From NCBI GenBank assembly GCA_940671915.1, contig CALNVZ010003435.1, forward strand, positions 10,492,665 through 10,556,664: DNA of 64,000 nt, read 5' to 3'. The position numbers and the translations under genes are program-made. Below, one piece after another: positions 24,138 through 37,315 of the stretch. The stretch comes from Paracentrotus lividus. Lineage: Eukaryota > Echinodermata > Echinoidea > Camarodonta > Echinidae. The first letter of the stretch is position 1. The number at the start of each line of letters is the position of its first letter. The notes below the pieces were generated by a model, which was not told where the DNA came from, did not search any database, and saw nothing but the letters and a program-made list of their open reading frames with translations.

Positions 24138-27100
24138 GTAAGAAATTAATTTAAAACATAAATATAAGAAATGAATATATGTTCAGGAAGTGCAGAGTTG
24201 ACGGGTGAATCACATTTCTTTGTTGCATCTCGGAGTTTCACACAATAAATTTATTTCACATAATGGAATAATTGTATGTTTATATTTCATACATTTATAA
24301 TTATTCTTGTCAAACGGTCAATCTATGTGAATGTATTCTGTTTATTGTTTTTCATGACGTTGATAACACCAATGAATTCTGTACGTATTTTACACACGTA
24401 TTCAATTTAATGATTCATTGGACAGCACCCGCTAATTATTGATAAAGATTAATATGATACATTATAACCATACAATAGAAAGTGTTTAGAAAATGCACAC
24501 GACATTAAGATAATTATTCTTCTGGCCTGGAAGTATGTACAAACAATAAAACTGTATCAATATCCACTTAGGTTGAAACAATTTCAGCATATTATATCAT
24601 TAACTTACCTGGACAAAGATCAGTACAACTAATAGACAAAGCAAACACAGGCAAATGCCAATGCAAACAGTCTAATTGTTTGTTTAAGGAATCTTGGTTT
24701 TACTAAGGCTGAAAGTACTCGACGAGTTTTTTCTTCAAGGATTTTTTAAAAGTATATACTTCTCATATTCTTGAAAAATGGATGGTACATATTATATTCT
24801 ATGTGCTAATTATAAGAAAAATTTCCAATGGTATATTCTGATTGACTCATATCACTGTCAATGATATTCTAAACTTCTTAGTGGTTTAAACATATATTTT
24901 CTTAATTTAGCCAAAGTATCATGGAATCTTAAATTGTAAATGTAAATAAAAAATGCAAAAGTTAATATCTTTCGAAGTTATAACCTGCCATAGTTATCTT
25001 TGGTCACAATTATATGAATTATTTTTATAATCTTATTGATAATTCACTTTCTCCTGATATTGGTGCTAGATAAAAATCAAATAACAATACTGGTTTTGTC
25101 AGGTCTGCGAAGTGATTTACAGCACTTTTGCCTCAAAAGACTCTTTCAATATCCTTTTTTAAATTAAAAAAGAAAGATGCTCTTTTGTGCTTGGCAAGTG
25201 TAAGAACGTCATCCATACAAGAGCAGTTCTTACTCAAAGCACGTCATAGATTTTGTTTAAATGAAACTGACAACGTGGAGACTCTTAGCATTTCTAATGA
25301 GCTAATCAGTAAACCCTCAAGGAATAGTTTATAAGGATGCTATTAAGAGCGGTATTTGAGGAACGGAAGACAAACACACAAAGTGGATGAGAGGAAAGGG
25401 AATTGAGGGTGACTGGGAGAACTCATTGTTCTTGCTTTACATTAGCTAATGAGGTTACGCTATATTATGCAATTTGACAAAGTGCTGCTAGTTCATGTAT
25501 TGTATGCCGTTTTGTTCGATTTTCGTGTAGGCTGCAGCTAACATCAGACAAAATGTTGTATTATGGTTAAGGTGCTAGGAGTGCATTACATAATATTCCA
25601 ATAAAAGGAGATTTTGTTTATTTTGTATAGTTCTATTAGGTTCACGTTTTCTGATTCAGCACTAAAAGATAATGATACAATTCAAGCAACTGGTAATTAA
25701 TAATGATGATTTTTTTTTTTTTTTTTTTTTTTATATAAATGTGTCGTTTCGCATGCAAACACACAACACCTATTTCCACCAGACCACATTAAAAAGATAT
25801 AAGCAGCCTGTTTTGTGCATAATTTCCAGGCCATTGCATTCTACTATATGACACCACCATCTGTTATTAAGTGATTGATACATGCGAGCGCTAAATGGAG
25901 CAGGGCATATCAGGGCTACTTGATTTGATAAATCTCGCCAAATTGATGTAATTTGCAGGAATCAGTTACATATGACCATTAAATATTGTTACCCATTATG
26001 TTCCTTTCTCCTCCTCACCCCGTGTACATGGGAAACAAAATAAAATGTTATTGAGATTTTATATTGCCAAGCGTGTTTTAAAACCTTCAATGGAGTACGA
26101 ATTAAGTGAATAACCTCAATTTTTTCGTTCATAGTCCAGAAATACATTTTTTTCCCATCTCAAACGACGATCTTGTTTTTGATGAGCTTGTATAACAATC
26201 CTGCGTCAGGGATTTGCTATAGATCCTACATGATGAAGGACGCATGTGGGTGATCAGTAGCCACAAAAATGCAAATTGCGTAACACAATATGAAAATTTA
26301 TCAGGGATGAAAAATCTGGGAATTTCCCTCTTGCATAATGAATACATATTCCTGTGTTGTCTGATAAGAAGAAAAATAAGAACGATATACAGGATTAGTT
26401 TCCGACGGTTTTCTTCGATGTTATTTGTCATGATGGTCATGTAAGGAATAGTTTATATAGAGAAAATGGGGGCTTCTTTTAAGCCACTTAAAGCAATAAC
26501 TTATTGAGGACAAAATAGAGCAAAATTGTACTTTTGCTTTACTGAAGAGAGATTATTGTTTTTTTCTTTCTATAACTATTCTCGGTCAATGCCACAACCG
26601 AATAAGCTTTAGAACACTTGATATTTAAATTCACTAAAAAACATGACATATCTGGCAACTTGACATTCAATGAGAGACACGTAGATGCTATAAACCCCTT
26701 ACAAAATTGTGTCTTTTTATGTGTTGTTGCCAATACACCTACGCGTCCCTCATGTCTTAAGCCCCATTGACATTTCGGAAAAATTTGTACTAACCGTATT
26801 ATTTGATTCGATACTTCCAAAATGTCAAAGTGGGCTTATGATACAGAGGAGACGAATGGAATTGTGTTAGTGATTATCATGCCTCAGATTGCATTTTAGA
26901 GGATAGAGAGCTGGATTTTTAACCGACCTGGATGACAATACCTACCTCGAAAAAAGGGAATGATTTGTTTCAATTATCGTCTGTCACATTGATCCAATAG
27001 TAAAATTGAAAATGAAAAAAAAAGTGTTATTTTCACAAGTTTTAAACTCTGATGCATGCTTTCTCCGACCCTTTGCTTGTTCAAATTATTTGCTAAATTT

Positions 27101-30100
27101 GAGGATTTGTCGCCCGTGCTTAGGTTCTAACTCTTTCTACAAAATAATATGCCCTTCACTTCTTTGGTTTACAGGCTGTACCTAACGCCTAAGCCCCGAT
27201 GGGGTTGCATAATTACTCTCAATGCTCATGATTTGATTTACGATACCACGAGTTAAGGTCATCATGGCCATTTGTCAAATCACAAATGAGTTCCGTCTGG
27301 ATTTTATATGATCTTGGTCAAGACTTCGTTCCTCTGTTGACAGAAATCAATATAAATAAATAATACCATAACTAGAGCCCCTGGGATTTTAAAGAATGCC
27401 AGCGGACTGTATGAGGTGTCCAAGGAATTGCATTAATGTAGGCAGCGTTTTATTTAATGACAAGACGACAAAACGCGTTTAGATTTTCAAAATTTGTACT
27501 CTCAAGTTGGCACGCAATCCATCTTATGTTCTATTCTAACGCTGGTGCTCACAACATGGTCGTCACCATTCTCGCTATCTCCCATAGTTCTAGGACAATT
27601 CCCTTCCCGGAGAACTCCCCTACCCCTAATTCTGAAGGGTTTTGTTTGGGACAATTGTCCTGGTGTGGTTATCCGGATAAGCTATCTTCTGTAGATGTGT
27701 AAATGTTTAACTCAACACTTGAAAATTACACATCAGTCACACTCGGAACAGACTGAATGCCATGGTAATGTAATCTTTGATAATGTAATAGTTCCTTTCG
27801 GTCAGTGTGGGCAAAGTGTGACTGGAACTGAACACAACCCATGTAGGCTTGGTTGGATAATATACGCCAAGGGATCGCGACTGGGCCGCCAGCAGAAATT
27901 CATGGTATTTATTTTGCCGCCATCCATACTTGTGACTTGACGAAGCGCAGTTGACATACCTCCGCCTTTTAAGTCTAGTGAAGCTTGTGGAAGGTTAGTA
28001 AAGGGTTATGAGGTGGCTCGTTTACTCCGCGGCATCCGGACCTACTAAATGGCATGAGTTTATCGAACGCATTCTGCTCTCAATGATGAAGACATTAAAT
28101 AATGTTAGGTGTAAATCAAAGCAAACTAGTCGTGTCCGTCGTTAGATCAACGGCTGTGAAGTAAAATGCAAGGTCTCTGACCTGCGAAAAATGTTAGGGA
28201 CCCTTCCGATACGACCCATTATGACATCCCGATGATGCTTGCATAACAATTCATAAATATTTTTTCGCACATTAACAGCCTTATCATTATCCACAACAGA
28301 ACTGTCATTGTACTATGAGAGCTACAAATACACTTTTAGCAATGTTTAATATAGAACTGTTAAGGAAGTAATAAACAAATCGTTATGTTTGTTTGGAAAT
28401 ATTGTCTGTAAATGCTAAATAAATAGTCATCTTCGGCTTATTTTGGACGCAGCTGTCGCAGCTAGAACGTGCACATTGTCATAGTCAATATGGCGTCATT
28501 CTACACAGTTGTCAAGATGTTCATCACGTGACCAAAGTCAATTATCATTTAGATCTAAGAATGGCTTTGAATTAAGGGTAATGGGACTCGATATAGCATT
28601 TAATACTCTCAAGACCATTCATACGCCAGGGATTATTTGTTCATGACTTGTTCTATTATTGGTGATGAAACTACAAACATTTACAAGTTATAAACTAAAT
28701 ATAGTAATAATTATCATCCTATTTATCTCGTTTCGTATGCATTTTCCTTCATCAGTCAACGTCATTAGCTCAGATTAGATGAAGATTTTTATTCCCAGTT
28801 TTCTGCTTGAGTAGAAAATAAGACGGTACTTAAACAGCAAAAAGTGGTACTTGTGATTCTCTCTTCACTTATTCCGCTTTAACATTGCATTTATTGTGTG
28901 ATCTAATGAAGACGTGTGTCATCCAGTTGTCCGTTAACAAGAGTATTACAAAAAAAAAGAAATCTATATAAAAACCATTTATCTATTATTATCAGCCTCC
29001 CGTCAAAACAAAATACCACAGTGACTGGGTTTGTGCTTCCTGTCAGTGGTTTAGGTAAAAATATCCTGGCGGTGGGGATAAAGAAAGTGAGCTGGAAAAA
29101 GATCTCTTTATTTGATTTGTTGGAGACAATGATTGTAAATGGCAATTGGGTAAATGCCATTTCCTACTCACGTGATCAAAATGTTCGCAATCGATATCGT
29201 TGAGTTGACATATCGGTCTGGCCGTCTGCCAAAATAATGCACATAGAATAGAATGCAAACCTGGGTGGCTGGCGGCGCACAGGGTTTGTTGATCATTTCG
29301 GCAAGGGGATTCTGGACTCTGAGATCGAGTGATGTCGGCCTACTTTTAGAAACTGAGCTCCTCCCTTACCTTGTGGACAAAAATAGTCTCAGACTCTAAA
29401 AATAAAGATGGTCATCCCTGGATCGTTTGTGTATATGATACTTAACAGGGGAAATCTTGCGGATGGACATATTGTTTAGGTTTCCGGGATGTAAATACCC
29501 GCCAAGGGTCCGATATCTGTCGGGGGACCGGGTATTATAACGTGAGCGTCAAAAAAAGGTTCTAGGCTATTTTGCGTTTTATCAGATCTTTGCCCTGTAA
29601 CACAAGGACTTACGATTGATTATAAGATACGATTGGTTTTTTCCTCGGTAGCCTCATTATGGGGTGCTTCAAAGTTGATGATTTTAATCCTAACTCTAGC
29701 CCCAACCCTACCCTTAATCACATCAAAATCCTAATCCATGACTGTACCTGCGTTCCAAATAAGGCAACCGAGAACAAAATAAATCGTATCTTTTTATCAG
29801 TCGTAAGTATTTGTGTTACAGGGCACAGCGCTTAGGCCATCGGGTTCAAATTTAATCATTCAAGAGTTCCTTACTTGCTTGTTCCCCTGCCCGGGAGATC
29901 GAAATGAAGAGTCCGCGATGGTAATCACGCTTTTCATAATGTGTCAGTTTGTGACAACCTATGATCAGATTGTGCTCATCTGAAAGCATAAAGAATCACA
30001 ACTTGGATGAAATTAATTAGTTTTAAAAGTTGTTTTAATCTTTACCAACTGATTGATGAATCCCTCCATTCCCCTGTGATCAATGTTTAAATAGCCTGTA

Positions 30101-33100
30101 TAACCATGATAACTGATTGGTTTTAGGTATTGCCAGTAAAACTGACATAAAATAACCACCCTGTGATATACACGCTCTATGGCTACACGTGCGAACTCAA
30201 AATGAGATATTTTATAACAAAATCGCCTGATTAGTTTCAGCCATTATTTAGAGGTATTTTAAGTAAGAAAACGTGATAAGAAACCTTCAAAATAAGGAGT
30301 TGAAACAAAAAATTACCTTCATGAATCATAAATTAAAGACACATCCCTAGGTGACCGATTTACAGTTTATAAATACGTTTTTGTCATAAACAAGTTTGAG
30401 TATGCCTGGATGGAATTCATTTTTAGTGAAGAAAATACCATCAATAGGCTAGCTTTCTCGGAGTTACTGAATTTCCATGGCAACCAGAAATACACGTGAT
30501 ACGGCGTTGATCCATCGTCATGGCAACCGTTTAGACTTTTATGGTAAAAATTGACGTCATAACTTCGAATTTGTTGATTACAGAAGCGGGTTTTTCATCG
30601 TGCAGTATGGGAGTCGCATTTAATTATTAAAGGCGTGGATTTAATAAAGAGCATGACAAATATTGCTTTTACAGAAAACAGACAAAATAATAAAACTATC
30701 GTGTATAGTACCATGCATGTATTTGTTCGTATATGACGCGGGTTAATATCTCTGTTTGCTTTCAGCGTTGTTGACCTTGTTTAGTAACAATACGTAAATA
30801 CCTTTTGATATAGGATTAATATATTGTGTCATGAGAAGACATTGGTTAGAAATGTAACGAAATGACGTATTTATCTAAGTATCAGATATTCTTAAGATTT
30901 ATGTATTAGAAAATGCGTCACACAGACACACATACGCAATAAGATGAGATATATTGTAAGATAGTACTGTAGTCATCATAAACATCTAATTTATCGTTTA
31001 GAAAATTGAAGAGCCCTGGGAACCGCATCAAAATAATGTGCAATTGTTTAATTTGGGAAAAGTTCGAGGTAAAAAAAAAAATAATAAAAATGCGTGGGTG
31101 GTGCGATTGTCCCATCAGCAGACGCCACTGCGCGATCGATATCAAATCAAAATTGGAGCTTCAACTATCGAGATGTGGTTTGCCGTGGGACGACAGTGTA
31201 TTTACCAACGAATCAATGATAGTTGGAGACCCTAGGCACGTTCCCACTTTCATCAACCCAATTGAATTGATGCAATAGGACCTTTTAATCATTTGATTCA
31301 TCTAGCTCTGTCTACGGTTCTAGGACATCTCCCCCGGAGGACAACTCCCCCGGGGACAATTCCCGGAGGACAGCTCCCCCGGAGGACAACTCCCCGGAGG
31401 ACAACCCTAACCCTAACCCTAACCCTATGTCCTCCGGGGGAGCTGTCCTCCGGGAATTGTCCCCGGGGGAGTTGTCCTCCGGGGGAGATGTCCTGATACG
31501 TCTGTCTACAATCAATAGCTTATCTTAAAATAAAATGAAATATAAAAAAATGATAATAAACAATACAAAAAATACAATATAGATCGTTTAGAAACGCCAC
31601 ATTTCTGCATTGGTATATATTGTATAAACACTCGAGAGGAATCCGTCATTGTATTACATATATTTATTTATTTATATTCCGTTTCCAACTCTTTATTGTA
31701 ACGATAGAATTGTTTCCAATTTCATACAGGTGTTGTTCCTACACCTAAACGTGTCTCCTATTGTAAGATTACTCTTTATGATTTAACAGGGTGTTAATCC
31801 CTTTTAAGACTTCTTCAAGTAAGCTGTATACACATGAAGCAGTTTATGTAAAGCAACACTGGGGAGTGGAAACAGGGTTTTGATGTTGGTAGAACGAGAG
31901 TCCACTAATTCCATTAAAGAGCCAGGTTTCACAACCAAACCCCCGATTGTTGACACTGCATTCAGCGGGAGAATATGCTCAAACAAATCTGACAAACACC
32001 CATGTTGATTCTCTCTTATTGCAATAAAAATTTAAAGATTCATATTCCGATTTCGAAAAGTAAAAATATTGAAGGGAGAGAGGGATTTGCTGTAGTGCTA
32101 ATTTGGTTGAGGGAGTCCCACGCAATGATCAAGTACCACTGTGGAAGTCGGTAAAATGCATTACCTTCTGACTGCAATGATAGATCATAAATCATGCGAA
32201 AAAGACGGCGAAAACGGTGCTTTTTTATTTTCTATTTGCACGTATAATTGGAAACTTTAATTGATTTGTTCCAATGATCATTCTGTCTGGTTGTCATACT
32301 TCACTTATTAAAGAAGAACAACAAAATGCTTTGATTTTCAATTTTATTATTAATGATATTATGATGAATGATGAATAAGAAGGAATTGATATACTACAAC
32401 GACCACCATTTTTACTTCTACTACTTCAACATCATTATGGCTTTCCTAAAGTTGTGAAGAAAAGTATATACCTATCTACATGGACATACTACTACTTCTT
32501 CTACTTCTTCTACCTCCACTACATCTACGTTTGTTTCTACAAATTCTTATTCTTCTTCCTCTTCCTCCTCCTCCTCCTCTTCTTCTTCTTCTTCTTCTTC
32601 TTTTTCTTCTTTTTACCAAACAAGATTATTTATCATAAAATAATCGACGCTTGTAATGAGCGCTCAATCCACGACCCTTCAGATTTCATACCCCGACTTC
32701 TCACCCCATACTCCGGCGGGTAATACATCATCTTTATTAATGATGACTGCACAAATCGTTTAAGATGCAAAAAAGCCCTGAAGCTATTCCTGAAAATGTT
32801 CACCTCTAAAATTCTGTAAGCATCTCATGCCACATGAAGCAGTGGTCACGTTGAACGTATTTCTTATTTATTGGTTCAAAAATTGTAACACGAGGCCATT
32901 GAAGCTCTATGGTTGAGTAATCTTCCCCCTTTCTCCAGGGATTCTTCACTATAATCCATTATAATCCTGCTCAATGGCCGATTACCGATTGGAATCTTTC
33001 TTCCCGATTAATTACATGTTATGGAACAATGTCAGTTCAAAGTTCATGATATCCTTGTAAATCTTGCGGTGTTGAAAATATGAATATCCACTCGGACTAC

Positions 33101-36100
33101 ATGTATAGTGAAATTGATACTGATATCCTTAAGATTACCGAGGCATGATTTGTTTGTTTGGTGTTGTTTCGTTTTTTGTTTGTGTTTGGTTGTTCTTTTT
33201 ATAAAACTCCACATAATATGATGTGTCATAGTCAGACTTGTAATTGCTCATTTCGTAATGTTTCAGGAGGTGATACCGACGATGTCTCCCCCTTTTGTTT
33301 GTTAATATCCCTCAAGAGACATCGTGGATATTACATTACATTTACATGAACATGGTGAAGGTTACAACATCCATGAAACAAATTGACTCACAACTCCATT
33401 GTATAATATATACACGGATTCAAGAAGTAAAGCATGTGAAATTTTACAACGTTAATTTCCACACCATCAAAGAGATCATCAACCCATCCGTTACCATGGT
33501 GATACGTGATGTTGTCCCGGAGATGAGTATCTACGTCATCCGTGTCCCATTATGAGCTGTCTCGAGGGAGAAACCATCTCCTGTTATGTGTAATGAGCTT
33601 TGTTAAAAACTCTCAATTGCATTTTGATGAGTTGGTTGTAACTCGTTTTCTCATTTTTTTCGTATCTTTTCTGCAGAAAATCCAGATGAAGTCTATGAGA
33701 AGACGATGCAAATTGACGGGCAAGAGGTGACGGTACAGATCGTTGACACACCCGCCTATGGCCAGGTAAATAGATCCTTAAATTGTTTATTAAAAAATAC
33801 AACCAGAAAAAAAGGAAAATATGTTTGGTCAGTTGTACGACAAATCCTGAGTGAAAGGCTGATGAGGCATAATTGGATACAAAGGAAAGGACATTTTGGG
33901 TCATTAAAAGGGAGTCGACGGAAAAACATGTTCATTTCACTATTTTAACATGGTTCAAGAGGTGATCTGGTAGTGATCCAAATTGCAACTGCGGTAGATT
34001 TTCAAACATGTCAATTCGCTAATGATTAAAATTAAACTTTGATCGATGATTGTAATCAAATTTGCTTTAGTTTAATGAAAGCAACAATTAAACCATGGTG
34101 ATAAACCAATCAAATCCAACGCGATGTGTTGGAATATGTAGATGCTATTTTTTTCCCAACAGTTCTTTTAAAGATTCCCATACTTGTCAATCTTTCATGT
34201 CTGACGCCTGTGTGCATCTGAACCTAATGGACTTGACAGTTGCTCCGTCTAAATGCAATTATCGGAGCATTTGTGTGTAGGTCGAGGAAATATCTATTGG
34301 CAAAACGATATACATTTACATTTAGAGAAAAAGCACGGTATAGGTTGAAGAACCTTTTCCAAAGAACACAGTCAAGAGGGCTCTGAACGACCAAAGGTTA
34401 CATACACCCTACACCGATTCTGTGACAGTTCAAGTATCTTTAACTCAAGATTATCATCTTGGAGGAAAGGGGAAAAACAGGTCACTGCTCTGGTAACTGT
34501 CAAATACAGATGGTTATCACCTCCTGAAGACCTGCCAGTACCATGTAAACTCTCAGGCTTCCAAATACCCTCCTACACATGCCACCCTCACAATGTCATA
34601 ATGAGTACGTGCAAAAGCTTGAAACAAAAGCCTGTTGGACGATACAACTATATCATCCAAAGATACTATACATCAAAGCGTCCTTTTAAAATGCTTTTTG
34701 TACAGGAAGTCACGAGTCGATACAATGAGATACGATTTGGATGTTTCAACGCATGATAATATACCTTTGCCCTCTCTATCGATTAGAATAAATGACAAAC
34801 ACCTGCCGAAGCTCTATTCAGATCTACCTTAGATTTCCCCCTACTTGGAATGTTTCAGAACCCATTTCCCCTTTAACGCCACCGGGCTCGCCTCGGCGTG
34901 TTGGTATTCGCTGCTCGTTACTCGCATTCCGAAACGTAGGCCCCCTTGAATTAGGGGTGAGAACTTTATCGTCAATCTGGGACAGAGTTGTCGCGTCGTG
35001 TAATCATGTACAGCGACGGTTCCATTATATATAGTCGTGTTTTTGTGGTTGTCACAAAAATAAATCCTCATCATTCAGCAGAGGCAAAAATAGACTTCGA
35101 TTCGAAACCGAAAATCAAGCTGAAAAGTCTGCCGCCTGCTTGCTTCGGCCCATAAGTCCCGACTTTCAGTCTACCCAGATCATATCAGATCGTATAAGCT
35201 CAGCATCCAACAGATATAACTTGGTTGAAAATATCCTTGCTCCGTACGTAGTGTTGTTTTGATACCAGGGTAGATAAAATCGCATTCGAAACATAACCAT
35301 GGACTTTGTCATTCTTTAAGCTCTTGAAAACCAATGACGTCATTCTCGTAAACTGTTGATAAGGGAACCGATAGGAGTGTTTTGGTAGAACGAGTGACGT
35401 AATAAACAGTAATACAAACCACCATCATCTTGCCTATGACCGAGAGCTAGATATTGTGGTACAAAAAAATTGTCATTAGACTAAAATTTATGCAAATTTG
35501 GTATCTGAGGTACACATAATCTAATTAGATATTGAAATGGAGAAAAAAAAACTTTAATCAATATTCGTTTAATAAATAAAATCGTGTTTCTCCAATTGCA
35601 TTGTTTTGGTTTTTACCTTAAGTCACTTTCGCTGGTTCTCGAGTTATGGTAGATACGTGACTCGCTGACAGGGGTATCAGATTATACTGCCTGGTAGCAG
35701 CGAATGAAAATACGCTGGTATATACAATCTAGATGGGTCTTCCAGATGTCAGTGAAGATGATATTAGTCTATGTGTTGCTCTGGCATTATGCGGGAGCAG
35801 CAACAAGCGTGTATGCATGAATATCTCTGTCTGCAAAGGAACGTGACTAAGAAATATTTGAGAGGCTCCCCCGAACACATCTTGACCTTTTCTCCATCTT
35901 CCGAAAGGGTTTCCTTCTATTAAACCTTTAACTCCTGCACGAGGTCTGTCGCATCAGATGTCACCGGACATGTTCAAGACCAAAATGAATGTCTACCCAC
36001 GCAAAAAACATCATGCAATCATGAGTTTCAAATAATATAACGGACCTGTTTTAGACCTTTCAATGAAAGTGTGTTTCCATTTGAGATATTGACACATTTA

Positions 36101-37315
36101 GAAATGACGCAATCCGTGGTCCTAAAAATGTACACAGTTCGACTCCTTGAAACAAGAAAACAAAACAAAAAAAGGAATTTGAGCCGAGGAGGCTTGCGGA
36201 AGGTTAACACAATAGTTTTCCTGCAGTTTAATATTCCCAAGAATAATTGGTAAACTTACTTTTGCCCCTGGATTATAGTCAATAATCAAAGATACTGGTA
36301 ACATTCTATTGGTAAATACATTGTCGAAGATATTGAACGCAATACTAAATCAAGCCTTTTTTTTTTTATCTTTCCAGGCTGAATTCGAAGAAAGAGAAGA
36401 TGAACTTCTTCAAGGAGGTGATGCTTACATCCTTGTCTACTCCATCACCAATAGACGAAGCTTCAAGAAGGCCAACGAGCTGAGATTCAAACTCCAGAGA
36501 ACTCAAGAAACTGAGATGGTCCCTATTATCTTGGTCGGTAACAAGACTGACCTGGAGAGATCGAGGGAGGTTCCCTTCGCAGGTAAGAGAAATAACCCTT
36601 CAAAATGTTGTTATAAAATATCATTTGATTAATTGTAATTTTGAATATTCCAAACTCCATTATAACCAAGGTACAAGGACATTAAAAGGACATGTGAGAG
36701 AAACGACTACTGAACGTTTAACAAAGTATTATGTTTAAAGATAATATTACTACGATTATGAATTTACCTAATTTCGAATCCAGCATAGCTGCATATAGGA
36801 GTGTGATAATTAACTTTTATCGCAATTATATCTTCCGAATTCGATTGGGGTCTGTAACAGTTGCCTTTTAATAGCTTTATTGGTACTGTATAGTTTTTTT
36901 TTAAGTAGGGCCTAAAACAAAACAAACTAATCTTTGTTAATTATTCATCTCTTGATTCACAGAGGGCAAGCACTTCGCCGCACTTTTTGACTGCAAGCTC
37001 ATCGAAACGTCGGCGTCACTTTCTCACAACGTCGACAAGCTTTTCAACGGCGTCGTCCAGCAAATCCGACTCCGTCGCGACAGACGTCACTCGGAGGAAG
37101 AGATGGAGACGGGTAGCGGCGGCAGCGTCGATTCCCTCAAAGGATCACCGACACGAGAACGACAGCGATCACCGTCAAAGAAAGGCAGACGACCGTCCAT
37201 GCTGAAAAGAGCGCGAGGTGCCATCGGAAGATTGCTGCGGCGGAAGAGCGGCGATGAACCGACCCCGGGTTACCGCGCGAGGTCAAAGTCGTGTCACGTG
37301 ATGGAGGTGCTTTAA
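23519..37315 (+). CDS. RGK-family (Rad/Gem/Rem-like) small GTPase, four coding exons
   Basis: Joins 23519-24137, 33677-33765, 36378-36582 and 36963-37315 into 421 residues. A P-loop GDSGVGKS (178-185), G4 NKTD (291-294), G5 ETSA (319-322) and the C-terminal SKSCHVMEVL with Cys415 identify an RGK protein. In this family the tail replaces prenylation with a basic, membrane- and calmodulin-binding region (here about 378-399). By family knowledge it binds the beta subunit of voltage-gated calcium channels, lowers channel current and affects Rho-kinase and cytoskeletal signalling. Vertebrate members have about 300-340 residues; here a 170-residue N-terminal tail adds a His/Asn-rich stretch (87-106) and RSTSLP (151-156), which fits a mode-I 14-3-3 site. 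Switch I lacks the Ras Thr35 equivalent, as in RGKs. Switch II reads DTPAYGQ, neither Ras DTAGQ nor RGK DxWE. All splice junctions are GT-AG and keep frame. Confidence 0.93.
27591..27661. repeat. Degenerate relative of the GGACAA hairpin
   Basis: TCTAGGACAATTCCC opens and GGGACAATTGTCCT closes a weak inverted repeat around CCCGGAGAACTCCCC and CCCTACCCCTAA. The same phrase TTCTAGGACA...CCCGGAG..ACTCCCC opens the strong hairpin at 31322. It looks like an eroded second copy. Confidence 0.45.
29591..29825. mobile_element. MITE, TGCCCTGTAAC family, copy 2
   Basis: 235-base element beginning TGCCCTGTAACACAAGGACT and ending with the inverse TTGTGTTACAGGGCA; the terminal inverted repeats reach about 50 bases with mismatches (TTACGAYTGAT, ATACGATT). 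The interior has TAACCCTA-like phrases. It lies inside intron 1. Confidence 0.8.
31322..31494. repeat. Perfect 67-bp-arm hairpin with telomeric repeat loop
   Basis: Bases 31322-31388 are the exact reverse complement of 31428-31494. Each arm is built of four 13-16-base direct repeats of the type GGACAACTCCCCCGGA. The 39-base loop holds a further such unit and then four AACCCT units (31403-31426), the complement of telomeric TTAGGG. The GC content is far above the surrounding AT-rich intron. The sequence is predicted to extrude as a cruciform or to fold in RNA. No transposase or target duplication is evident. Confidence 0.9.
32488..32619. repeat. CTT/CTC/CTA trinucleotide simple repeat
   Basis: Imperfect TAC/TTC/CTC/CTT triplet repeat of about 130 bases in intron 1; it creates a Phe/Leu/Tyr-rich spurious frame. 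Confidence 0.85.
33677..33765 (+). CDS. RGK gene coding exon 2 (switch I to switch II)
   Basis: 89 bases encoding residues 207-236, from the split Glu207 codon to Gln236. VYEKTMQIDGQEVTVQIVDT aligns with the VYERT..VDG beta-strand region of Gem. The exon ends in DTPAYGQ, the atypical G3. Acceptor TTCTGCAG, donor CAG|GTAAAT, phase 0 at its end. Short size and flanking long introns mean gene predictors could miss it. Confidence 0.9.
33766..36377 (+). other. RGK intron 2 (2.6 kb)
   Basis: Phase 0 intron, donor GTAAAT and acceptor TTTATCTTTCCAG. No repeat family or extra exon recognised. Confidence 0.8.
36378..36582 (+). CDS. RGK gene coding exon 3 (GTPase core, G4)
   Basis: 205 bases, residues 237-304 plus one base. 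Contains GDAYILVYSIT (250-260), the family-typical SFKKANELR (264-272), and VPIILVGNKTDL (284-295) with the G4 box NKTD; SREV follows as in Gem and Rad. Acceptor TTTCCAG, donor GCAG|GTAAGA. Confidence 0.95.
36583..36962 (+). other. RGK intron 3 (380 bases)
   Basis: Phase 1 intron with GTAAGA donor and TTGATTCACAG acceptor; a T-run near 36893-36902. No other features. Confidence 0.85.
36963..37315 (+). CDS. RGK gene coding exon 4 (G5 and C-terminal regulatory tail)
   Basis: 353 bases including the TAA stop (37313-37315), residues 305-421. FDCKLIETSA (313-322) matches the G5 region of Rad/Gem, followed by a Gly/Ser and Ser-Pro/Arg-rich linker (352-378). Then comes a basic amphipathic stretch KRARGAIGRLLRRK (386-399), the likely calmodulin and phosphoinositide contact, and the invariant RGK tail SKSCH..(V)L. 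Ser414 corresponds to the 14-3-3-linked serine in vertebrate tails. GC-rich relative to its surroundings. Confidence 0.95.

Larger units (their letters stand above)
24138..33676 (+). other. RGK intron 1 (9.5 kb)
   Basis: Phase 1 intron with a GTAAGA donor and a polypyrimidine TTTTCTGCAG acceptor. It carries a T-run at 25710-25732, a degenerate foldback (27591-27661), a MITE (29591-29825), the telomere-loop hairpin (31322-31494) and CTT/CTC simple repeats (about 32490-32615). Two ATGGCAACC motifs (near 30477 and 30520) resemble RFX half-sites. No alternative coding exon was recognised. Confidence 0.85.

Noticed and set aside
24138-24154. Extension of RGK exon 1 to a stop at 24154 as a short protein
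   Set aside because: A consensus donor at 24138 and the in-phase downstream exons restoring a full GTPase fold make the read-through form unlikely to be the main product.
31293-31515. Pro/Arg/Thr-rich frames on both strands
   Set aside because: They are translations of the GC-rich hairpin and telomeric repeats.
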